Shown: piece after piece, positions 8,786-14,051 of the stretch
Numbering within the stretch: the stretch's first letter is position 1
Layout of the letters: each line of letters opens with the position of its first letter
NCBI GenBank assembly: GCA_002384685.1
Contig: DGAZ01000047.1
Span: 26,520-45,181, forward strand
Direction: 5' to 3'
From: Methylophilales bacterium UBA4017
GTDB taxonomy: Bacteria; Pseudomonadota; Gammaproteobacteria; Burkholderiales; Methylophilaceae
DNA: 18,662 nt
Translations under genes and position numbers: made by a program
Notes under the pieces: model-generated
Databases searched by the model: none
Seen by the model: only the letters and a program-made list of their open reading frames with translations
What the model was told of the DNA's origin: nothing

Positions 8786-9514
8786 ATGGAAAAAGTACGT
8801 ATATCTAAAATACTGTCTGAACAGGGTTTATGTTCTAGAAGAGAGGCTGATAAATTTATTGAGCTTGGACTTGTTCTTCTTGATGGAAAAACTGTGAGTG
8901 AGCTTGGAACCAAGGCCTGCAGGTCACAAAAAATTGAATTAAAGAATAGGGCTACAATTGCCCAATCCGCTAAAGCCACTGTCATTCTTAACAAACCGGT
9001 AGGGTTTATCTCCCATCTCGATGATGACAAAGAGTTCACCCCCGCTGTGACGTTAGTCACCCCAGATAAATTTTACAAAACCGATGACACAAGAAAGCCT
9101 ACCTTTAATACAGATGGGCTAGCTCCTGCGGGAAGGTTAGATATTGATTCATCAGGATTATTGGTGTTAACCCAAGACGGTCGCATTGCTAAAAAGATTA
9201 TTGGCGAGAATGTGATTGTAGAAAAAGAGTACCTGGTTCGCATTGAAGGAAAATTAACTGACGAGGCGCTAGCATTATTAAACCATGGCTTAACTCTCGA
9301 TGAGTATGAGTTAAAACCTGCAAAAGTATTGTGGCAAAATGATGACCAATTAAGCTTTACCTTAATTGAGGGCCGAAACCGCCAAATTCGTAAAATGTGC
9401 CAATTAGTAGGGGTGAGAGTAACAGCTCTGAAGCGTGTTCGGATTGGGAATGTACGATTGGGAAATATCCCTTCTGGCTCCTGGAGATTTTTGGGGGCCG
9501 ACGAACACTTCTAA
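8786..9514 (+). CDS. RluB/RluF-family rRNA pseudouridine synthase
   Basis: This 242-residue RNA-modifying enzyme has an N-terminal S4 RNA-binding domain (about 4-55, with CSRREADKFIELGLVLLDGK). The RsuA/RluB/E/F catalytic domain follows, with the signature GRLDIDSSGLLVLTQDG, in which the Asp after Arg-Leu is the catalytic nucleophile. Further conserved blocks are EKEYLVRI and EGRNRQIRKMC. The C-terminus IPSGSWRFL resembles that of RluF more than RluB. An insertion of about 20 residues between the ILNKPVG strand and the GRLD motif is longer than in E. coli RluF. The enzyme isomerises a uridine in 23S rRNA, but which position cannot be told from sequence, so no gene symbol is given. Confidence 0.9.
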   Translation: MEKVRISKILSEQGLCSRREADKFIELGLVLLDGKTVSELGTKACRSQKIELKNRATIAQSAKATVILNKPVGFISHLDDDKEFTPAVTLVTPDKFYKTDDTRKPTFNTDGLAPAGRLDIDSSGLLVLTQDGRIAKKIIGENVIVEKEYLVRIEGKLTDEALALLNHGLTLDEYELKPAKVLWQNDDQLSFTLIEGRNRQIRKMCQLVGVRVTALKRVRIGNVRLGNIPSGSWRFLGADEHF

Positions 9515-9536
9515 CCTTCGGCAATGAATATATCTT

Positions 9537-10043
9537 ATGCATAAGATCATTTTATTATTACTAATTCATGTGCTATCTGCTCAAGCGGATGCATTTGGTG
9601 ACTTTGCGAAGACGAATTTTTTTTCTGAAATTGACCCATCGTTTCTTCAGTTAACCGCAGAATGCAGAAAAAATTTTGATGAAAAAAATAATAAAAAAGC
9701 CTTTGAGATACTTTTTTACAGCAAAGGAAAGCACGTGTTTGATCTCAACAAACACTACAGCTCGCACCATGAGGGCCACAAGAATTTAAAGACCCCCTTT
9801 TACTCGATTACGTTTTGGAACTGGTTTAACGCCATAGCCATAGAGACGGAAAGTCAGCAATTTGTCAGCAACACAACGCAAAAAACCATGCGGAGGAATG
9901 AGCTGATTCCGCAGGAGCTATTTGACGATATTGTTACGACAGGGACGTTTAGGGTGTACTTTCATTACCTAATGGATAATGCGAAGAGTATGGGGGAGTT
10001 TACTATTGGGAATAGTGATGACGTTAGAAGTTGTTTTCGCTAG
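9537..10043 (+). CDS. Unknown exported protein
   Basis: I do not recognise this 168-residue protein. It begins with a clear signal peptide (MHKIILLLLIHVLSAQADA, cut near residue 19), so it should be periplasmic or secreted. The mature part is rich in aromatic and polar residues, with a central FYSITFWNWFNAIAI stretch. It has two cysteines (ECRKN and RSCFR, the latter at the extreme C-terminus) that could form a disulfide. The only other nearby ATG in the preceding gap (9525) opens a frame that stops at once, so 9537 is the best start, although no strong ribosome site precedes it. It sits between the pseudouridine synthase and the TauE/SafE transporter, with a five-base gap to the latter. Confidence 0.75.
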   Translation: MHKIILLLLIHVLSAQADAFGDFAKTNFFSEIDPSFLQLTAECRKNFDEKNNKKAFEILFYSKGKHVFDLNKHYSSHHEGHKNLKTPFYSITFWNWFNAIAIETESQQFVSNTTQKTMRRNELIPQELFDDIVTTGTFRVYFHYLMDNAKSMGEFTIGNSDDVRSCFR

Positions 10044-10048
10044 GAACA

Positions 10049-10792
10049 ATGGACTTCTTAATTAACGATTACGTAACGGCAGTCTTCATTTTTTTTGGGG
10101 CCATACTGTACTCTTCGGTTGGGCACGGCGGGGCGTCATCATATATTGCTATTATGTCGTTGATGGGAACCCCAATAAATATTATAAAACCGATAGGCTT
10201 AATTCTTAATATCATCGTCTCATCCGTCGGAAGCTTTCGATTTATACGGCACAAATTCTTTAATTTTAAGGTGTTCTTACCGGTAGCGATAGGTTCTGTC
10301 CCAGCGGCTTTTTTAGGGGGATACCTTGAGTTAACGGCAAGCATATATCGGCCCTTAGTGGGATGTATGTTGCTTGTTGCAGGCTTTCAATTTATCTTTA
10401 ACATTCTTGATCAGCTCAAACCAAGCAAAGTAGAAATTAATTGGTTAGTAGCACTCATGCTTGGGGCGGTGATAGGATTGTTATCAGGATTAACGGGGAC
10501 CGGTGGAGGTATTTTTCTATCACCCTTAATTGTCTTTTTTGGATGGACCTCCATTAAAGAAGCGTCAGGAACCGCCTCCGCTTTTATCTTTTTTAATTCA
10601 TTGTCGGGTTTAATTGGTAATATGGCATCTATCCAAGAGTTGCCAGCCACTGTATTGTTATTTTCTTGTGCAGTGCTCTTAGGTGTCATTGTCGGTACGC
10701 AGCTAGGGATTAAGCACTTTAAGGTTGGTGGTTTGAAAAAAGTTTTGGGATGTGTGCTTATCATTGCTGGTTTAAAATTTATTATCACGTAA
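10049..10792 (+). CDS. TauE/SafE-family membrane transporter
   Basis: This 247-residue, very hydrophobic protein has about eight membrane helices in two repeated halves. Each half carries the family's glycine-rich motif: SSVGHGGASSYIA near residue 22 and GLTGTGGGIFLSP near 150. TauE/SafE proteins are proposed exporters of sulfite, sulfoacetate or other small organic anions. The substrate cannot be read from sequence. ATG 10049 is chosen over a TTG at 10031, which would overlap the upstream gene by 13 bases. An AGGAA lies just before the ATG, with rather short spacing. A SoxYZ-like carrier is encoded 400 bases away on the other strand, which makes a sulfur-related substrate tempting but unproven. 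Confidence 0.87.
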   Translation: MDFLINDYVTAVFIFFGAILYSSVGHGGASSYIAIMSLMGTPINIIKPIGLILNIIVSSVGSFRFIRHKFFNFKVFLPVAIGSVPAAFLGGYLELTASIYRPLVGCMLLVAGFQFIFNILDQLKPSKVEINWLVALMLGAVIGLLSGLTGTGGGIFLSPLIVFFGWTSIKEASGTASAFIFFNSLSGLIGNMASIQELPATVLLFSCAVLLGVIVGTQLGIKHFKVGGLKKVLGCVLIIAGLKFIIT

Positions 10793-10817
10793 CTGTTCAC
10801 ACTAAGGAGTTATTATT

Positions 10818-11186
10818 TTGTTGGTTAGAGAGTCGCAGAAACCCTTTTTCTGGTTATTTTTTAGCATAGGTTTTTTCCTTTGCATCTTCTTAACGATTAA
10901 CGAATATTTTTCCCATCAGATCTTTACCAAGGAGCTCCACACACAAATTACTTACTGTGAAACATTAAGCACAGACTGTGGGTTTGATGTCTTGAAAAAA
11001 AGTGACTCAAAAGACCTAAACGCGAATCAGAAACGCATCATTGAATTAACATCGTTAGTGCAAAGTTATGGCCCTAGCATGCTGAAAAATCTGTATATCT
11101 TTTTGATATTTTTATTGATTGGGATAATGCCGGTACTCAGAAATCTCTACCAAGAGATACGGTCAAATTTGCGACTGAGTAGATAA
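10818..11186 (+). CDS. Small membrane protein of unknown function
   Basis: This 122-residue protein has two membrane helices (about 9-27 and 89-103) and a hydrophilic loop of about 60 residues between them. The loop contains two cysteines (YCETLSTDC). If the loop is periplasmic, as the charge pattern allows, these could form a disulfide. I do not recognise the family. No ATG is available, and translation probably starts at TTG 10818 (or TTG 10821), eight bases after an excellent AAGGAG ribosome site at 10804-10809. It follows the transporter by 25 bases, so the two may be cotranscribed. It ends 11 bases before the convergent SoxYZ-like gene, with no obvious terminator between them. Confidence 0.65.
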   Translation: MLVRESQKPFFWLFFSIGFFLCIFLTINEYFSHQIFTKELHTQITYCETLSTDCGFDVLKKSDSKDLNANQKRIIELTSLVQSYGPSMLKNLYIFLIFLLIGIMPVLRNLYQEIRSNLRLSR

Positions 11187-11197
11187 ACGCTGCTGGA

Positions 11198-11947
11198 CTA
11201 GATACTAATGTCTTTGGTAAATCCATTCCCTTTGGTGTCTCTTACCAAAATATTAATGGATTCTTTTGTGCCTGAATTAATCTTAAACTTTAGATAAGGG
11301 TCCTGGCTCATGGATATCCTATTTTTTGCGACCAACAGCACCTCTTCATTGCTCACGTAAATAATTTCTTCCACTATCCATCTCGGGATATAGCCCCCTG
11401 AATCGAGATCCCTTTGAAGGCCAGTAAAATTTGGATGCTTAATTCTTGTTGTAATAAATTTATCTTGATTTTTAATAAGAATCTTACCTAGGTCTGCTGT
11501 AAGTTCGGGGTCATGGACGTCCATGTAGCCACTACAACCGCCAGAAGCTCTTATTGCAATAGCATTCATATATAACTTCCCGTTACTGTCTTCACCTACC
11601 ACGCGTACGTAAGAATCGGTTTCCATCCTGATTCTTGTAGAGAGATCGAGCTCTTGAGAATGTTTGGATAGTTGGTAGGTTGCAGCAAGCTGAGTTGGGT
11701 TGGCATCAATAATTAAGAATACGTTCTTCATTTCAATATTTTTGGGGGTATCGAGCTTGATCGTTACTGGTACCTGAGCTCCGCTTGAGGCTCTTCTTGG
11801 TCCAGAGATAGTTAAAAAGTCGGCTTCATTAATGACCCGCTCTTGAAAGAGTCTTTCTTTGACATAGGGCCACAATTCCGGATTAGCTTCCGCCATAACC
11901 CTGAAAGGACTGAGCATCAATAATAAGAATATAAAACGTAAAATCAT
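11198..11947 (-). CDS. Quinoprotein dehydrogenase-associated SoxYZ-like carrier
   Basis: This 249-residue exported protein has a signal peptide (IFLLLMLSPFRVMA, cut near residue 19). A SoxY-like immunoglobulin-type domain (about 45-145) is fused to a SoxZ-like domain (about 160-249). The SoxY half ends in GGCSGY with Cys138, equivalent to the GGCGG cysteine that carries sulfur substrates in SoxY, but here it is internal because of the fusion. The SoxZ half shows HPNFTGLQRDLDSGGYIP. This matches the known fused SoxYZ family encoded near PQQ-dependent dehydrogenases, whose function is unclear. No other sox gene is in the window. It is divergent from the Sel1-repeat gene across 74 bases, which must hold both promoters. 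No clear ribosome site is seen upstream. Confidence 0.87.
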   Translation of the reverse strand: MILRFIFLLLMLSPFRVMAEANPELWPYVKERLFQERVINEADFLTISGPRRASSGAQVPVTIKLDTPKNIEMKNVFLIIDANPTQLAATYQLSKHSQELDLSTRIRMETDSYVRVVGEDSNGKLYMNAIAIRASGGCSGYMDVHDPELTADLGKILIKNQDKFITTRIKHPNFTGLQRDLDSGGYIPRWIVEEIIYVSNEEVLLVAKNRISMSQDPYLKFKINSGTKESINILVRDTKGNGFTKDISI

Positions 11948-12021
11948 AGGAAAAGATTAACCCAAAAGTTATCTATAGTGTTAATTTAATACAAAGCACA
12001 ACAAAAGTCCATATAACCATT

Positions 12022-12621
12022 ATGTTTAGAAACGCAATCTTTTTTTTGTTAGTTATTATTAACAATGCATTTGCTGGTGATTTATTGCAGATGGCCGAGG
12101 ACGGTCATCCTCAGTCACAGTTTGATCAAGCTATGCGAGAAATAAATATCAATACCAATGAAATTCCTAACTGGCTTTTAATTGCCGCCCTGCAAGATCA
12201 TCAACAAGCCGCTCATTACCTTAAGAAGGTGGTCACAGAAGATAATTCTATCAACAGACAGTTGCATACAATCAATCCAGACGATAGGTTATTTATTGAA
12301 ATCTATGGGCCAATAGCCAAAATTACAAAAGAGGACCTTAGTGCTCTAAGAAAAGAGGGCAATCAAGGGGATATCAATACGCAGTATTTGATATGGAAGT
12401 TATATGTTAACGACAAGGGATTTAGTAAAGCTGAGGCCTGGGTATGGTTAAAGAAGGCAGCTGGAAATAATCATCCCCGCGCAAATTTTGCTCTTGGTCT
12501 TCTTTATTATTATGGGTATATCGTGCCCGAAGAAAGGAAAAGGGCTATGAAACTCATTTCTAAATCAAGTGATTTGGGTTTTAATTTAGCTTCCGCTTTT
12601 CTGGAAAGCTATAGCAAATAG
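12022..12621 (+). CDS. Exported Sel1/TPR-repeat protein
   Basis: This 199-residue protein has a signal peptide (FRNAIFFLLVIINNAFA, cut near residue 18). It is built of short helical repeats, the clearest being a Sel1-type repeat at about 145-185 (AAGNNHPRANFALGLLYYYGY, then RAMKLISKSSDLGF). A weaker copy lies near the N-terminus (LLQMAEDGHPQSQFDQAM). Sel1 and TPR repeats mediate protein-protein contacts. In the periplasm they often serve as scaffolds, but no partner can be named. It is divergent from the SoxYZ-like gene and shares its short intergenic region, so the two may be co-regulated. No terminator follows, only an AT-rich stretch and then the lipoprotein promoter. Confidence 0.8.
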   Translation: MFRNAIFFLLVIINNAFAGDLLQMAEDGHPQSQFDQAMREININTNEIPNWLLIAALQDHQQAAHYLKKVVTEDNSINRQLHTINPDDRLFIEIYGPIAKITKEDLSALRKEGNQGDINTQYLIWKLYVNDKGFSKAEAWVWLKKAAGNNHPRANFALGLLYYYGYIVPEERKRAMKLISKSSDLGFNLASAFLESYSK

Positions 12622-12650
12622 GATGATTTTTTTTGATTGCGGTCATAATC

Positions 12651-12679
12651 TTGACAAATTAGCAGTTTAAAGAAATAAT
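12651..12679 (+). promoter_or_regulatory. Near-consensus sigma-70 promoter for the repeat lipoprotein
   Basis: A perfect TTGACA (12651-12656) is followed after 17 bases by AATAAT (12674-12679), one mismatch from TATAAT. This is the strongest promoter-like sequence I see in the window. Transcription would start near 12686 and give a leader of roughly 88 bases before the lipoprotein ATG at 12774. Confidence 0.7.
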
Positions 12680-12700
12680 AAATTAATTGTTTGAGCCATG

Positions 12701-12752
12701 AGGTTAACTTGAATGGTAAAAATGACAGAACGACATTTATAAGAAGTTACCT
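12701..12752 (+). promoter_or_regulatory. Possible hairpin in the lipoprotein mRNA leader
   Basis: AGGTTAACTT (12701-12710) can pair with AAGTTACCT (12744-12752), giving nine base pairs with one bulged T. The loop contains a tiny reading frame starting at ATG 12713. The stem ends about ten bases before the AGGAG ribosome site at 12762-12766, so it leaves that site free. It could stabilise the mRNA or be chance in AT-rich DNA. Confidence 0.3.
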
Positions 12753-12773
12753 TTAATTTACAGGAGAGATTAA

Positions 12774-13073
12774 ATGAAACATTTATTAGTCGGTGTGCTA
12801 GGCGCTTTTTTATTATCTGGTTGTGTACCACCGCCTGAACCAGAAAAAGAATTTCACCCAACAGACGCACTTCTCATTGGTGGTAACGGTGGATTTAATC
12901 CAACACCAGACGAATCAGATATGGTTGATTTGTTCCCAGAAGATGAGGGACCAGATCTTACAGGCGCAACTGAAAAGGCCTTCCATCCAACAGACGCACT
13001 TCTTATCGGTGGAAACGGTCAATTCAACGCTAAGCCTGATGCTGATGACGTTGTTGATCTTGGTCTAGACTAA
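12774..13073 (+). CDS. Small acidic lipoprotein with two internal repeats
   Basis: This 99-residue precursor has a type II signal peptide with lipobox LSGC, so Cys17 should be lipidated and anchored to the envelope. The mature part contains two copies of a 27-residue repeat at 27-53 and 70-96. Each starts with the identical core FHPTDALLIGGNG and ends in an acidic PD..D.VDL. The linker (54-69) is also acidic. No known domain is recognised. A near-consensus promoter, an AGGAG ribosome site seven bases before the ATG and a strong terminator suggest high expression as a single-gene unit. Clustered Asp and Glu could bind metal ions, but this is only a thought. It lies directly upstream of the pqqA pair. 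Confidence 0.85.
   Translation: MKHLLVGVLGAFLLSGCVPPPEPEKEFHPTDALLIGGNGGFNPTPDESDMVDLFPEDEGPDLTGATEKAFHPTDALLIGGNGQFNAKPDADDVVDLGLD
12852..12932 (+). repeat. Internal repeat, copy 1, of the acidic lipoprotein gene
   Basis: This segment encodes residues 27-53. It matches the copy at 12981-13061 at the protein level over the whole 27-residue unit, with 13 identical residues at its start. The DNA of the shared core is also very similar (for example CAACAGACGCACTTCT in both), which points to a fairly recent internal duplication or to strong selection. Confidence 0.8.
12981..13061 (+). repeat. Internal repeat, copy 2, of the acidic lipoprotein gene
   Basis: This segment encodes residues 70-96 and is the partner of 12852-12932. 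Differences from copy 1 are mostly in the acidic tail (GFNPTPDESDMVDL in copy 1, QFNAKPDADDVVDL in copy 2). The acidic spacing is kept. Confidence 0.8.
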
Positions 13074-13088
13074 GAGAGTTTATGCTTT

Positions 13089-13117
13089 TAAAAAGGGCCT
13101 ATTTAGGCCCTTTTTTA
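13089..13117 (+). terminator. Intrinsic terminator after the lipoprotein gene
   Basis: AAAAAGGGCCT (13090-13100) pairs with AGGCCCTTTTT (13105-13115) around a four-base ATTT loop and runs into a T-rich tract. It lies 16 bases after the lipoprotein stop. The A-tract in front of the stem would also let it work on the opposite strand. Confidence 0.9.
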
Positions 13118-13158
13118 TTAGTTAAATTCACTAGGGATCTAATGATTTTACTTAGCAA

Positions 13159-13287
13159 ATCTTCATGTAGATCTTCATATACATTCATTAACAAAGGTCT
13201 AATATAGTTTTTGTAAATCTCAAGTTGAACCTTACATTTGGTTTATTAAAATGTATCTTCAATGATCTGCTTTATGTTTAATGATCT
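13159..13287 (+). promoter_or_regulatory. Short direct repeats upstream of pqqA
   Basis: The roughly 200-base gap between the lipoprotein terminator and the first pqqA holds no gene. ATCTTCAT occurs at 13159-13166 and 13171-13178, 12 bases apart, with a third ATCTTCA at 13255-13261. AATGATCT occurs at 13261-13268 and 13280-13287, 19 bases apart. Such spacing could suit a regulator binding one face of the helix, but short repeats in AT-rich DNA also arise by chance. Confidence 0.3.
13225..13252 (+). promoter_or_regulatory. Candidate promoter of the pqqA pair
   Basis: TTGAAC (13225-13230) and TAAAAT (13247-13252) are 16 bases apart, a reasonable sigma-70 match. Transcription would start near 13259 and give a leader of about 56 bases before the first pqqA ATG at 13315. 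Confidence 0.45.
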
Positions 13288-13314
13288 TATTAACCATAAA
13301 CAAGGAGAAATACT

Positions 13315-13386
13315 ATGTGGACACAACCTCAAGCGACTGAAATGCGTTTTGGTTTTGAAGTAACTATGTATGTAATGAACAAGTAA
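13315..13386 (+). CDS. pqqA: PQQ precursor peptide PqqA, copy 1
   Basis: This 23-codon gene encodes the peptide from which pyrroloquinoline quinone is made. The conserved core FGFEVTMYVMNK carries Glu15 and Tyr19, the two residues that PqqE crosslinks and that become the PQQ skeleton. The N-terminus MWT and the 23-residue length are typical of PqqA. An AAGGAGAAA ribosome site (13302-13310) lies at good spacing. It differs from the second copy only at residues 4 and 6 (Gln here, Thr and Ser there). The other codon differences are silent. pqqBCDE are not in the window, so their products must be encoded elsewhere. The product is needed as cofactor for methanol dehydrogenase, whose maturation genes are at the left of the window. 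Confidence 0.95.
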   Translation: MWTQPQATEMRFGFEVTMYVMNK

Positions 13387-13392
13387 TTGATC

Positions 13393-13467
13393 ATGTATAC
13401 AGAAATTACTGATTGGCCGTTTCATATGTGGCAATGTACTTGCCCTATATGTTCAGCCAAGTCTTAA
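13393..13467 (+). other. Possible 24-codon cysteine-rich micro-ORF between the pqqA copies
   Basis: An open frame from ATG 13393 to TAA 13467 encodes 24 residues ending in WQCTCPICSAKS, with a CxCxxC motif. It starts six bases after the first pqqA stop but has no clear ribosome site. The same bases form a long inverted repeat, which may be the real constraint on this sequence. Translation is therefore doubtful. An internal ATG-TGG at 13426 resembles the start of pqqA but the rest does not. Confidence 0.2.
13413..13460 (+). ncRNA. Three-stem RNA hairpin between the two pqqA genes
   Basis: Three nested stems pair exactly: TTGGC (13413-13417) with GCCAA (13456-13460), CATAT (13423-13427) with ATATG (13447-13451), and GGCAA (13430-13434) with TTGCC (13440-13444). 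The internal loops are 5/4 and 2/2 bases and the terminal loop is TGTAC. No T-run follows, so it is not a standard terminator. As RNA it could shield the 3' end of the first pqqA message, be a processing site, or attenuate read-through into the second copy. The pairing is visible. The role is inference. Confidence 0.55.
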
Positions 13468-13497
13468 TTATTTAACTTTTCTTTAAGGAGAAATATT

Positions 13498-13569
13498 ATG
13501 TGGACAACACCATCAGCAACTGAAATGCGTTTTGGTTTTGAAGTAACCATGTACGTAATGAACAAGTAA
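13498..13569 (+). CDS. pqqA: PQQ precursor peptide PqqA, copy 2
   Basis: This is the second 23-codon pqqA, exactly 183 bases after the first. It has the same AAGGAGAAATA ribosome site (13485-13495) and the same conserved core with Glu15 and Tyr19. Of 72 bases, 8 differ from copy 1, but only residues 4 (Thr) and 6 (Ser) change, so both copies look under selection and functional. Multiple pqqA copies are known in some methylotrophs and could raise precursor supply. A strong terminator follows 17 bases after the stop, closing a short transcript that contains only the pqqA pair. No pqqB lies downstream, unlike the classical pqqABCDE order. Confidence 0.95.
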   Translation: MWTTPSATEMRFGFEVTMYVMNK

Positions 13570-13586
13570 TTTTATTTGTTCTAAGG

Positions 13587-13618
13587 AAAAAGCCTGGCAG
13601 CAATGTCGGGCTTTTTTT
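13587..13618 (+). terminator. Intrinsic terminator after the pqqA pair
   Basis: AAAAAGCCTG (13587-13596) pairs with CGGGCTTTTT (13607-13616) with one G-T pair, and the T-run continues to 13618. It ends the pqqA unit and lies only 23 bases before the next start codon. Confidence 0.88.
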
Positions 13619-13628
13619 ATGGCTGTTA

Positions 13629-13634
13629 TATAAT
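13629..13634 (+). promoter_or_regulatory. Perfect -10 box directly before a start codon
   Basis: TATAAT at 13629-13634 ends six bases before ATG 13641. Transcription would start at or within a base or two of the ATG, giving a leaderless message. No good -35 box is seen at the proper distance, where the preceding terminator sits. No ribosome site precedes the ATG, which fits the idea. Confidence 0.4.
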
Positions 13635-13640
13635 GCACCT

Positions 13641-14051
13641 ATGAAAAATTTTTTCCTCTTACTATTGTTGCCACTTCAGCTCCAGGCTTCCAGTGAAAAC
13701 TGGGTGTTGATGCATAATGACATTAATCAGAAAAAGAGCTTTTATGTTCAACTAGGTGACTTTCAATTGGTTGAGGGAAAAACAAGGATGTGGGTGATGG
13801 AGAGTTATGGTGTTGCAGAGTCAACTATGAACCTTGATTACCGATCGATTAAAAGTTTAATTCAGGTTGATTGCAATAAAAATACAATGAGAATCATGGG
13901 TTATGCGTTATATGAAACCAGTGATGCCACAGGACAATCTATTTTCAGTAAGAGCTCTGCTTTAGAGTGGGAGGACATAACAGTCAGTTCGGTTAATTCC
14001 GAATATCGCGATATCGCATGCCAGGAGGCAGTGGCTAGTCCACCTCGATAG
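13641..14051 (+). CDS. Exported protein with surface-adhesin E-like domain
   Basis: This 136-residue protein has a short signal peptide (FFLLLLLPLQLQA, cut near residue 16) and one compact domain. The domain pattern resembles the adhesin-E family: WV at the start, a YVQLGDF strand, LDYRSIKSLIQVDCNKNTMRI, YALYETSDATG, and a C-terminal EYRDIAC. The two cysteines (in VDC and IAC) probably form the family's disulfide. Members are small exported proteins of mostly unknown role, and the name comes from a Haemophilus protein, so adhesion should not be assumed here. The gene is convergent with the DUF4399 gene and their coding ends overlap by 17 bases. Confidence 0.72.
   Translation: MKNFFLLLLLPLQLQASSENWVLMHNDINQKKSFYVQLGDFQLVEGKTRMWVMESYGVAESTMNLDYRSIKSLIQVDCNKNTMRIMGYALYETSDATGQSIFSKSSALEWEDITVSSVNSEYRDIACQEAVASPPR

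Noticed and set aside
8782..9060. Minus-strand frame across the start of the pseudouridine synthase
   Set aside because: It is antisense to the S4 domain coding region and has low-complexity composition, with no independent support.
10411..10800. 129-codon open frame on the minus strand inside the transporter gene
   Set aside because: It is antisense to the well-supported TauE/SafE gene and has no ribosome site or family resemblance. It is a frame shadow.
12852..13061. Lipoprotein repeats as a CRISPR-like array
   Set aside because: There are only two units, both are coding and in frame, and the spacing is set by the protein linker.
12823..13068. Alternative plus frame inside the repeat lipoprotein
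   Set aside because: The lipobox, strong ribosome site and acidic repeats all support the other frame. This one is only open because the repeat repeats its shadow as well.
13393..13467. Methanobactin-type copper-binding peptide precursor
   Set aside because: The peptide has a cysteine cluster, but no mbnB or mbnC gene is nearby, there is no ribosome site, and the core differs from known precursors.
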